This document shows, piece by piece, positions 32,832 to 39,345 of a stretch of DNA of 39,345 bases. A program made the position numbers and the translations under genes. Location: contig JBAXEJ010000017.1 in NCBI GenBank assembly GCA_037140475.1, positions 1 through 39,345 of the forward strand, read 5' to 3'. This stretch comes from PALSA-1006 sp037140475 (GTDB lineage Bacteria > Pseudomonadota > Gammaproteobacteria > Burkholderiales > Gallionellaceae). Within the stretch, counting starts at the first letter, position 1; each line of letters starts with the position of its first letter. The notes beneath the pieces were generated by a model, which was not told the origin of the DNA, made no database searches, and saw nothing but the letters and a program-made list of their open reading frames with translations.

Positions 32832-32848
32832 TAAGAAAATTGAGTTAC
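32832..32848. repeat. 17-bp direct repeat, copy 2
   Basis: This is identical to 31974-31990. It is followed at once by TTGACCCGTATGG (32849-32861), which matches the left half of the Phd operator at 27394. Confidence 0.6.
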
Positions 32849-32899
32849 TTGACCCGTATGGGAATATCTGAGTTCTAGGCCGTCTGGTAGAATGCACCA

Positions 32900-34006
32900 A
32901 TGCCAAATCAATTAACCTCCCCAACGGCGGATATCTCCGCAGAAATTAAACCTAAACTTCAGCTACTTTATGCGGTCCGACGTTATGGCTCAGTCGGAGG
33001 CATGGAGCGCTATGTCTGGGAATTAACTCATCAACTTCAGCTGTTTGGACATGAGGTGACGGTGTTGTGCGAGCGTTGTTATGCCCTTCCGGCGGAGGGA
33101 ATAACTGTCTGTGAGCTTGGAGAAGTGGCGCCACGTCCGCGTTGGTTATCTGCCATGCGATTTTGTCGTCGTGTCGAAGGTTGGCTGCGGGCTAATCCAA
33201 ATGAAAAACGATTAATTCATAGCCATGAGCGCATCCGCTCCCATCACATAACGACTTTTCATGGTTCCGCTTTTGCCACAGTGCTCGAAAAACCTTGGTG
33301 GCGTTTGATCTCTTTGCGTGTGTTGATGTGGCTATATTTAGAGAAACGTGAATTAAGCAAAGCGCAGTTCATCGTACCTAATTCAGAGTTCACCAAACAG
33401 CAGTTGGCCCACTACTATCCAAAATTAGCGGAAAAATTAACCCAACCTATTGTGCCGGGCGTTACGCCACTTTCCTTGCGGAAGTCACGTGTTATTAGTA
33501 AAAAAGGCGGAGTGGTAGGGTTCGTGGGCGTAGAGTGGAAGCGTAAAGGTTTACCTCTCGCCGTCGCTGCATTTAAAAAACTCAGATTGTCACGCCCTAA
33601 GGTAAAGATCGTTGTGGTCGGCCCCGTCGCTGAAACTGTTCTGCATTTATTTTCTGATTTGCATGGCGCTTATGTACTGAAGGAGTGGTGCAATCAAGTT
33701 GATTTTGCCGAATTTGATGTGCTAATTCATCCGGCGCAAGCGGAACCTTATGGCATGGTGATCACCGAGGCGATGGCGGCTAAGGTGCCAGTTGTGGTTT
33801 CTAATGTTTGTGGCGCGTCCGTCGAAGTGTTGCACAAAGCGGGTGAAGTGCTGCCGACTGACGCCTCAATTGATGAGTGGGCGAAGGCGCTTGAAAGACA
33901 ATTAATTCGAACTAATCCAGTACCTCAGTTTAAGCGCAGTTGGCATGAGGTGGCACTGGACTATGAGAAGGTGTTCTTGGGGTGCAAGCAAAGTGGCGTG
34001 GTCTGA
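32900..34006 (+). CDS. GT4-family glycosyltransferase
   Basis: This is a retaining GT-B glycosyltransferase of 368 residues. The N-terminal domain has the typical RRYGSVGGMERYVWELTHQL and GHEVTVLC; the linker region has VPNSEFTKQQL; the C-terminal domain has GVVGFVGVEWKRKGLPLAV, VVVGPV and the nucleotide-sugar motif HPAQAEPYGMVITEAMAAKV followed by PVVVSNVCG. No membrane segment or signal is seen. It is alone on its strand among IS remnants, so its pathway (LPS, capsule or another glycan) cannot be told. Confidence 0.88.
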   Translation: MPNQLTSPTADISAEIKPKLQLLYAVRRYGSVGGMERYVWELTHQLQLFGHEVTVLCERCYALPAEGITVCELGEVAPRPRWLSAMRFCRRVEGWLRANPNEKRLIHSHERIRSHHITTFHGSAFATVLEKPWWRLISLRVLMWLYLEKRELSKAQFIVPNSEFTKQQLAHYYPKLAEKLTQPIVPGVTPLSLRKSRVISKKGGVVGFVGVEWKRKGLPLAVAAFKKLRLSRPKVKIVVVGPVAETVLHLFSDLHGAYVLKEWCNQVDFAEFDVLIHPAQAEPYGMVITEAMAAKVPVVVSNVCGASVEVLHKAGEVLPTDASIDEWAKALERQLIRTNPVPQFKRSWHEVALDYEKVFLGCKQSGVV

Positions 34007-34185
34007 TTGTCAAACTGGAAGGTTTCACCGGGTGAGAAGGTGATGGAATAGATAACTGCTATCGGGCGAGCGAGTAGCATTCTTGCGCATACGCTTACTC
34101 TAATGTTATTGAAAAGGCTGGTAGGCAGTGAACCGATCTTTTGTTCTAACTGATGTAAAAATACCTCTGGCGCGCAATTTTGTGA

Positions 34186-34545
34186 TGAAGTCTCCCACCG
34201 CTATAGCCCCAAGGGTCTTGTAGCGGGGGTTTCCAAGGTCAACGACCAGAGCGCAGGAGCGTTACCGCTACCGCGGCTTACCACGATCTCACAAGGCGTA
34301 GATTGTGCTTCCACAACCAGTTCGGAGCTTACGGCACCTACTTTTTTTCTTGTAATACCACACCGTTTCTTTCTCTTTTCGACATACTCACCGCTGAGCA
34401 AAAGATTAACGCCACGCTTGGCGATGACCTTTGCCGCATTATGGTCTGCATGATCGGTATGCCCGCAACTTTGGCAGATAAATTCGGCTTGATATTTCCG
34501 ATTATCTGAATGAGTAAATCCACAATGTGAGAGTACAAACCCGGC
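34186..34545 (-). pseudogene. C-terminal remnant of a third tnpB family, with right end
   Basis: On the minus strand the zinc finger is clear: HCGFTHSDNRKYQAEFICQS, then CGHTDHADHNAAKVIAKRGV, including the last RuvC aspartate (D before HNAA). A frameshift near 34525 separates it from EPGLYS. Downstream a stem pairs CCC-A-CCGCTA (34194-34203) with TAGCGGGGG (34221-34229), a bulged right-end hairpin. Everything N-terminal to the zinc finger is missing. The same family left a smaller scar at 31891-31975. Confidence 0.8.
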
Positions 34546-35088
34546 TCAGTCACGCCGGAATGGTTGCGTGAATTGGCAAAGCTATCCGCATTTGAAGAAG
34601 GTCCAAAGCTTGCCAGGGAATATCTGGCACGCATTGGCATCACGCTCGTCATCGAAAGTCACTTTAAGCGTACTTTCCTTGACGGTGCAGCAATGTTGGA
34701 TAACGGCCGCCCCATCGTGGCGCTGACCCTTCGTCATGACCGAATCGATAATTTTTGGTTTGCATTGCTTCACGAGCTAGCCCACGTGGCCAAGCACCTC
34801 TCAGATGCGAACCCAGTCTTTATTGATGATTTGGATCGCCCAAACCCTGAACACATCGAAAGCGAAGCCGATGAAATGGCGCAAGAAGCGCTGATTCCAA
34901 AAAATCGGTGGGATGCAGACAAGGTTAAGGAAACCCTGCTGTCTAAAGATGCAATTGCATTTGCAGATGAAATCGGCGTACATCCCGCAATCGTCGCTGG
35001 CCGCCTCCGTCACGAAACAAAAAACTTCCGTCTGCTGTCCCATTTGATTGGATGGACTGGGCAGGTCAGTCAGCACTTCGTTCAATAG
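34546..35088 (+). pseudogene. ImmA/IrrE-family metallopeptidase, N-terminus lost
   Basis: The frame is open from 34531 and becomes recognisable at VTPEWLRELAKLSAFEEGPK, then LAREYLARIGITLVIESHFK, DNFWFALLHELAHVAKHL (zinc motif HELAH) and ESEADEMAQEALIP. Relatives of this type carry an XRE helix-turn-helix plus a linker, about 200 residues, before this point, and act as HigA-like antitoxins or regulators. Here that part is replaced by the tnpB remnant. A TTG at 34564 could still start a 174-residue protein with an intact active site, so it may not be wholly dead. Confidence 0.78.
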
Positions 35089-35425
35089 TTTTCCAGATGT
35101 TTCTTCCCAAAAGAGGAAATCAGCTAATGCCTTACAGGGCGAGCGCACGTGCGGCAACAATAAGTTGGCCGGTTTTTGTCTCGGCTGCGGCAACAGGTAT
35201 TTTCAGTTCAATTGCGCGCTTAGGTGTCGACAGGCTATCGGCAAGTCGGCGAGCCCACCAATTCCAGTGACATTTTTAGCCTACTGTTCAATCCCATAAT
35301 TTGCAATCGAACCGCAAGCTATTGCGGCCTCACCGATCTCTATATGGCTCCCCCACAAATGAAAGGTTGCGAAACTGTCAATCAAATTGTAAACTAACCT
35401 CGCTTACTTGGAGACAATCAAAAAA
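35089..35425. other. Gene-free stretch before the three-gene operon
   Basis: No gene, RNA or clear repeat is seen in these 337 bases. Short open frames lack family features and ribosome sites. GGAG at 35410-35413 is a weak ribosome site for the next gene. Confidence 0.5.
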
Positions 35426-36208
35426 ATGGGAACCCCGCTTAAGAACCCGCCTGTGTACCTTACCTTAGCTCAGGTGAGGTTCAACCCAATCTTGAAGCTA
35501 GCTGATTTCTTGCCCGGCATTCAGGAGAATTTCCGCCACGCTGGTTATACTGATTTTGAAAGCAAGAACCTGATTTCTATTCAGGTAACCATGCAGGATG
35601 GTCAGCCGACGCCAACTCCTATTCAGCAAGAAAGGTTCCAGTTTGGCAACGCCGAGAAAACGCACATGTTCATTCTCGATGGTCAAAGCCTCACGCTCCA
35701 GTCTACCAACTACGGGCAGTTCGAAACCTTTTCCGCATGTTTTTTAAAGGGGCTGAACATCGTCAATGATATCGTGAAGCTTGCTTTCACTGAGCGGGTC
35801 GGTCTGCGTTATCTCGACCGCGTAATGCCACAAGACGGGGAAACGATTGAGCAATATCTCGTTGAACAGGTACACGGCTTGACCTCACGCCTTAGTGGCA
35901 AGCCTCTCTATTCTTATACAGAAGCAATGAATGAGATCGAAAATATCAAACTATTGAGTCGGGTGGCAATACAAGATGGGCCGCTTGCATTTCCTCCTGA
36001 CTTGCAACCTGGAAACATGCGCGTCACGGAGAGATTCTTGTCCCATACAGGTAAAAGTGCCATTCTCGATAATGATGGCTTCGTCGAAGGAAGAGAGGCG
36101 TTTTCTGCAAAAGCGGTGGCCGATCACCTCGACGCCATCCACAAGGTCATCGGAGCCGCGTTTAAGACTACAGCGACACCCTATGCATTTTCTGCTTGGG
36201 ATAAGTGA
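35426..36208 (+). CDS. TIGR04255-like protein of unknown function
   Basis: This 260-residue soluble protein has features I associate with TIGR04255: an N-terminal PPVYLTLAQVRFNPILKLAD, a central ILDGQSLTLQSTNYGQFETF, the conserved ERVGLRYLDRVMPQ and a C-terminal LDAIHKVIGAAF...TPYAFSAWDK. No catalytic motif is evident. I prefer ATG 35426 to the TTG at 35408, because GGAG at 35410 lies before the ATG. Its stop overlaps the next gene's start, so it is the first gene of a three-gene operon. Family members are often seen in variable regions, but their role is not known to me. Confidence 0.7.
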   Translation: MGTPLKNPPVYLTLAQVRFNPILKLADFLPGIQENFRHAGYTDFESKNLISIQVTMQDGQPTPTPIQQERFQFGNAEKTHMFILDGQSLTLQSTNYGQFETFSACFLKGLNIVNDIVKLAFTERVGLRYLDRVMPQDGETIEQYLVEQVHGLTSRLSGKPLYSYTEAMNEIENIKLLSRVAIQDGPLAFPPDLQPGNMRVTERFLSHTGKSAILDNDGFVEGREAFSAKAVADHLDAIHKVIGAAFKTTATPYAFSAWDK

Positions 36209-36852
36209 TCATGCTCGCATCTTTTTCTCCAGCTGACAATGTCGCTGCTTATGCTCATTACAAACCCATTCAGGCAATTTATGGATCCCCCTCCGCCTCT
36301 GATCGCAGCCCGCTTCCTTGTTTCGGAGGTGCAGGAACCGGAGGTGTAGAGGGTGTACGCTTTGTCCTATCACGTCAAGGTTACCGTCCCTACACGGTGG
36401 TGGAAGTTGTAGTCGCAGCGCCACATTCCAGTTATGCGCCCTATGCTAATCTGATGGAAGAAGTAAAAACTGGCTTCGGTCGCACCATGTCTCATCTTCC
36501 AGCTGTGTTTGGCGTTTCGCGCCAAACACTCTATAACTGGCTTGCTGGCGAGCTTCCAAAGCAACAGCACCAAAATAAACTCGTGCAATTGGCTGCCGCC
36601 GCTCGCGTCTTTGTCGAGATGTGCTACAAACCGACACATCAAGCACTTCATCGCACGGTAGCCCAAAACAAGTCATTCGTGGAACTACTCGGCGATGGTG
36701 CCGATGGAAAAGAAACCGCTCAGCGACTCGTTCGAATCGTAAAACGTGGCATCGCTTCTCAAGAAAAGCTTGATGCTTTGCTTGGTGACAGAACACCTCC
36801 ACGTCTTAATATCTCAGACATGGGACGCCCGTCACTTGCTGAAGATGTTTGA
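36205..36852 (+). CDS. Helix-turn-helix protein, second gene of the operon
   Basis: This is a 215-residue protein if it starts at GTG 36205, which overlaps the upstream stop as GTGA; ATG 36211 is the alternative. The middle contains a clear HTH: VKTGFGRTMSHLPAVFGVSR, QTLYNWLAGELPKQQHQNKL. The N-terminal 70 residues are Gly/Ser/Pro-rich with a possible beta region (VRFVLSRQGYRPYTVVEVVV). The C-terminal part is helical (ETAQRLVRIVKRGIASQEKL). I do not recognise a specific family. It may regulate the operon or be a working part of a complex. Confidence 0.6.
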   Translation: MIMLASFSPADNVAAYAHYKPIQAIYGSPSASDRSPLPCFGGAGTGGVEGVRFVLSRQGYRPYTVVEVVVAAPHSSYAPYANLMEEVKTGFGRTMSHLPAVFGVSRQTLYNWLAGELPKQQHQNKLVQLAAAARVFVEMCYKPTHQALHRTVAQNKSFVELLGDGADGKETAQRLVRIVKRGIASQEKLDALLGDRTPPRLNISDMGRPSLAEDV

Positions 36853-36857
36853 CTGCC

Positions 36858-37706
36858 ATGAATGACATGACAGCGATCTGGAATCGAGATACTCCTTGGC
36901 GTCAAGGACATGTGCTTCCACCGGAAGCTATCCAAGCGTTGGGACTCTCTCACCAGAACATCCCAGATTCCACATGCGGGGTCGTCATCAGCCACGACTG
37001 CGATCTGGCCAACAATGATCTCCAGAGCGAGCCCAGCGTAGAGATCATCGTCGGATGCTACCTCACGAAAGGGGATGGCAATTACTTCTGGGCGAAAGCC
37101 CCTCGAACCTTACATCTGGAAGCACTGCACGGCGGGATCCCTGTCGTCGTTGAATTGATCGCGACGGCCAAGCACTTCATTCCAAAGCAGGCACTCGCAG
37201 CGTTCATTCCCGATACCACGCATTCGTTCTCTGGAAAATCGCTTTCCGCCCTTCGCTCATGGCTGGCGGTTCGCTACAACCGAGCGGCGTTCCCCGATCC
37301 TTTTGTGCACCGACTATCTCAATTCAAGGTGGACAAGGGGCTCGCCAAACTCATCGAACCCATCGGGCAACTTTTATCTGCCGTCTATTTCGATGTGGAT
37401 GGTGGAAAGGAAATTGATCACTCCGACGGCAGTCCCTACGAATTGAAGATCGTTCTTGCCTATCCCCCAGGGGACAATCCGGATCAGACCACCGACAAAG
37501 TGGAAAACCTCGAAGTGTTGATCGATGCGCTTTTCTCGGAAAAGCACTTCGACACAACGACCGAAAAATGGAATGGGATTGACTTGAAGTTCTGCATGTC
37601 GATCTCCGAGGATGACCTGACTATGAGCAAGGCCAGACTGCTCACCCAATGGCGACTTGAATACATGACCCTGAAAGCTGACGAAAAACAGGCCGCTGCA
37701 TTGTGA
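36858..37706 (+). CDS. Protein of unknown function with SHDCDL motif, third gene
   Basis: This is a soluble protein of 282 residues from MNDMTAIWNRDTPWRQGHVL; TTG 36849 would overlap the previous stop by 4 nt, and ATG 36867 is also possible. The one striking motif is STCGVVISHDCDLAN near residue 45, with closely placed Cys, His and Asp residues that could bind metal or form an active site. Later parts include RSWLAVRYNRAAFPDPFVHR and YELKIVLAYPPGDNPDQTTD. I cannot place it in a named family. Tight spacing with two upstream genes suggests a common task. Confidence 0.55.
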   Translation: MNDMTAIWNRDTPWRQGHVLPPEAIQALGLSHQNIPDSTCGVVISHDCDLANNDLQSEPSVEIIVGCYLTKGDGNYFWAKAPRTLHLEALHGGIPVVVELIATAKHFIPKQALAAFIPDTTHSFSGKSLSALRSWLAVRYNRAAFPDPFVHRLSQFKVDKGLAKLIEPIGQLLSAVYFDVDGGKEIDHSDGSPYELKIVLAYPPGDNPDQTTDKVENLEVLIDALFSEKHFDTTTEKWNGIDLKFCMSISEDDLTMSKARLLTQWRLEYMTLKADEKQAAAL

Positions 37707-37791
37707 AGGATGCTGCGCGGGGGTTAAATTCTACCTCAATCGCTCACGATAGAATCTTGTTCAGGTGGTCGAGTTTGAGGCCTTGCTACAT

Positions 37792-37810
37792 TTGTGGCAA
37801 ATTGCCGCAA
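37792..37810. promoter_or_regulatory. Putative operator of the ParD-like/RelE pair
   Basis: TTGTGGCAAATTGCCGCAA is a near-palindrome with one mismatched pair, 36 nt upstream of the antitoxin ATG. Confidence 0.5.
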
Positions 37811-37845
37811 CACTTGCAAAATGAACATTGATTACGGAGAACAGC

Positions 37846-38079
37846 ATGGCGAATTCGACATCCATTCGTATCGAACAAACGCTGTACGATCAGGCGCGCA
37901 CGGAAGCCCTGGTTGAACATCGCACCATTGCCGCTCAAGTTGAGTATTGGGCTAAGGTGGGGCGTGCAGCACTGGACAATCCGGACTTGTCGGCTAGTTT
38001 TATCGCTGAATCACTCGCTTCCCTAGCAGAGCCTCGAAGTGACGCGACGGCTTTTGTGCCTCGTTCTCAACGTGGATGA
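37846..38079 (+). CDS. ParD-like antitoxin
   Basis: This 77-residue antitoxin starts at MANSTSIRIEQTLYDQARTE (37846), preceded by CGGAGAACAGC with a good ribosome site; an upstream in-frame ATG at 37828 is less likely. The RHH-type N-terminus and the segment RTIAAQVEYWAKVGRAALDN are typical of ParD-like proteins. It overlaps the toxin gene by 4 nt (ATGA). Confidence 0.8.
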   Translation: MANSTSIRIEQTLYDQARTEALVEHRTIAAQVEYWAKVGRAALDNPDLSASFIAESLASLAEPRSDATAFVPRSQRG

Positions 38080-38327
38080 GTTGCTCACTTAAACAGACTA
38101 GACGATTTGCGCGTACCACTAAAAAATTACACGACAACATAGTTGCAGATAATCCGGTGATTGAGGAACAAAAGAAAGGCGACTTGTCTGATTTGTTTGT
38201 GTATAAATTTCGGAGTCAGAACCAACTTTATCTGCTTGGCTACACGCTCGATGAAGAAGTAAAACTGGTTTATCTTGCAACGGTTGGGCCGCATGAGAAC
38301 TTCTATCGCGACCTTAAATATTCATAG
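38076..38327 (+). CDS. RelE-superfamily toxin, apparently shortened in the middle
   Basis: This 83-residue toxin has RRFARTTKKLHDNIVADNPV, EEQKKGDLSDLFVYKFRSQN, YLLGYTLDEEVKLVYLATVG and PHENFYRDLK. The KKGDL...VYKF and HENFY segments match the toxin at 16052-16378. In relatives, about 10 residues of helix stand between the KLHDNI helix and the NP-x-x-x-E-x-KKGDL part; here they are absent, so an in-frame deletion may have weakened or inactivated it. It is coupled to the ParD-like gene by ATGA. Confidence 0.78.
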   Translation: MSCSLKQTRRFARTTKKLHDNIVADNPVIEEQKKGDLSDLFVYKFRSQNQLYLLGYTLDEEVKLVYLATVGPHENFYRDLKYS

Positions 38328-38400
38328 TGTCGACGGGTTCAGGCTTGCCAACTGAATCCATGCGTTGCGAGGCAGGTGACGGAGGCTATCAATCATGAGG

Positions 38401-38449
38401 TTGACCAGATGCGCGACAAGTCCCGCCGTTCAGGGCGGGGCAGGATACC
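38401..38449 (+). repeat. IS left-end remnant with hairpin
   Basis: TTGAC (38401-38405) and CAGATGCGCGACAAG align with TTGAT and CATAAGCGCGGCAAA at 5741. The alignment continues through CCCGCC/GGCGGG (a perfect stem in place of the imperfect one at 5765) to CAGGATA versus AAGGATA. No tnpB follows before the window ends, so it is either a solitary remnant or the start of an element that extends further. Confidence 0.6.
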
Positions 38450-38451
38450 GC

Positions 38452-38476
38452 GGATGCCGCAGGCATCCTTGCCTTT
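38452..38476 (+). terminator. Possible terminator after the RelE-like gene
   Basis: GGATGCC (38452-38458) and GGCATCC (38462-38468) form a perfect 7-bp stem with loop GCA, followed by TTGCCTTT. It lies about 125 nt after the toxin stop. Confidence 0.4.
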
Positions 38477-39091
38477 AGTTGTTTCCTAGATTGGCGTTTG
38501 CTGTTGTTCGATATAAGTACGTGCAAAGTAAATATGGACACTGCGCGCAAGCCTTATAATTAGAGCGTTTTCATTGTATATATGCATTGTCTGTTCGCCA
38601 TTATTTTTACAGAACACAGAGCAGTAAAGAATCGAACGTGGGTAATTGTATGCCGAATACAGGTGGTTTTACTCAAGGCGCCACACGTAGAATGGCTAGA
38701 AAGCCCTCGCTGCATGGGGAAACGCTAGAAATAAAAAAGGTTAACCGAGAACGGTTGACCATAAATTTTGGTGGTGGAGTCACCACCTAATTCAAAAAGT
38801 GATTTCAATATACCGAGGAAACCAGCGCAAATGGTAAGCGCGTCAGCGGTATCAATAAATTACTCAGCTTTTTTATCAATAGCAGCAAGCGGATTTTTAA
38901 TTCGATTGCGCGACTGGGAATCGAACCGTAGCTCTGAAATTTCATCTCGCACGGTGGTCGGCAAGGATGCGAGCTTCCCCTTTGCCAGTCTGCTTTAATA
39001 ACGTCAAGATATTTAACTCATGGTTAAAAACAGCCGCATTATTGAATTATTATTACTTGCAAAAAACAATATCTGCTCGTAGTATTGCACC
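38477..39091. other. Long stretch without a convincing gene
   Basis: About 615 bases hold no recognisable gene. A 46-codon frame starts at ATG 38650 (MPNTGGFTQGATRRMARKPS) and ends at 38790 with two inverted repeats inside it (GGTTAACC/GGTTGACC and GGTGGT/ACCACC); it has no good ribosome site. A 20-bp tRNA T-arm-like string lies on the minus strand near 38905-38925. Nothing else is supported. Confidence 0.4.
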
Positions 39092-39345
39092 ATGAGTTCA
39101 AATTCGCGTCATTCCTTAATCAAGAGCCTTCAGGTATCCGCTCCGCGTGGGCGGCCGATGGACTTGGCCATGTTGGATGCACAAGGGGTGTCCGCCTTCT
39201 TGGCAGCGAAGCACGCACGCAGCGGTTGGTTAAAACGACTCGAGCAAGGCGTGTACGCGTTTGCAGGAGATACGCTGAATCGTGATCAATGCCTGCTATT
39301 TTTGCAGGCCCAGATATCTGGCCTGCATGTTGCAGGAAAAACTGC
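39092..39345 (+). CDS. AbiEi-family type IV antitoxin (3' end outside window)
   Basis: The frame starting MSSNSRHSLIKSLQVSAPRG continues RPMDLAMLDAQGVSAFLAAK, ARSGWLKRLEQGVYAFAGDT and CLLFLQAQISGLHVAGKT to the window edge. RGxPxDLxxLxxxGVS, the GWLxRLxxGVY winged-helix core and GLHVxGKT are the N-terminal hallmarks of AbiEi antitoxins. These repress abiE and block the nucleotidyltransferase toxin AbiEii, which should lie just downstream. Only the first 84 residues are visible. Confidence 0.82.
   Translation, partial: MSSNSRHSLIKSLQVSAPRGRPMDLAMLDAQGVSAFLAAKHARSGWLKRLEQGVYAFAGDTLNRDQCLLFLQAQISGLHVAGKT

Noticed and set aside
34801..35193. 130-codon minus-strand frame opposite the ImmA/IrrE gene
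   Set aside because: It is a shadow of the metallopeptidase frame, without a ribosome site or family features.
35048..35299. Two overlapping short plus-strand frames after the ImmA/IrrE gene
   Set aside because: No ribosome site and no recognisable motif; treated as non-coding.
38650..38790. Small frame starting MPNTGGFTQGATRRMARKPS
   Set aside because: No ribosome site, no family resemblance and inverted repeats inside the frame; not listed as a gene.
38900..38930. tRNA-like T-arm string on the minus strand (GGTTCGATTCCCAGTCGCGC)
   Set aside because: The 5' half of the T-stem does not pair with the 3' half, and no D-arm, anticodon arm or acceptor partner is present. At most it is a tRNA 3' fragment left by integration, which cannot be shown here.
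1..39345. CRISPR array, rRNA operon or complete tRNA gene
   Set aside because: No regularly spaced repeats, rRNA signatures or cloverleaf sequences were seen on reading both strands by eye.

Overview
The window looks like a chromosomal segment of a motile betaproteobacterium, or possibly a gammaproteobacterium. The evidence is a fliC-flaG-fliD-fliS-fliT-fliK cluster with a sigma-28 promoter, a stand-alone FlhB C-terminal-domain gene, a YcgR-type PilZ protein, a GGDEF protein, and moderate base composition. I cannot name a genus from sequence alone.

Region 1 (1-15087, all genes on the minus strand) is the flagellar filament, cap and modification block. In transcription order it holds a diguanylate cyclase, then sigma-28 promoter, flagellin, FlaG, FliD, FliS, FliT, FliK, FlhB-C-like, YcgR, a PRMT-like methyltransferase, a TPR/SPINDLY-type O-GlcNAc transferase and FliB (flagellin lysine N-methylase, cut by the window edge). 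Between FlhB-C-like and YcgR sits a 2.2 kb insert with a ParE/RHH toxin-antitoxin (TA) pair and a TnpB element. The insert is bounded by a 15-bp direct repeat (4937-4951 and 7116-7130).

Region 2 (15340-26011) is a defence and TA island: CcdAB; a RelE/HTH pair with its operator inside its promoter; a complete four-gene Wadjet type I operon (jetABCD, an SMC/MukBEF-like anti-plasmid system with the JetD nuclease); a HipBA pair with twin operators; and a DUF6516-like/HTH pair.

Region 3 (26012-35088) is full of IS200/IS605-family DNA. It has a second TnpB element, a complete divergent tnpA/tnpB element that splits a PIN toxin gene, and several TnpB fragments. These fragments abut a truncated DUF433/DUF5615 TA pair and a beheaded ImmA/IrrE gene. 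Ordinary genes here are a NarL-type two-component pair and a GT4 glycosyltransferase.

Region 4 (35426-39345) holds a compact three-gene operon (TIGR04255-like protein, HTH protein, and a protein of unknown function with an SHDCDL motif). It is followed by a ParD-like/RelE pair, an IS end remnant and the start of an AbiEi-type antitoxin gene that runs off the window.

The pattern that stands out is that nearly every TnpB-type element or remnant lies beside or inside a TA locus. A shared left-end sequence (CATAAGCGCGGCAA or a close variant, preceded by TTGAT or TTGAC) occurs at four places, once upstream of a TA pair that is itself followed by tnpB. The main candidates for undescribed biology are the TA-TnpB association and the 35426-37706 operon.
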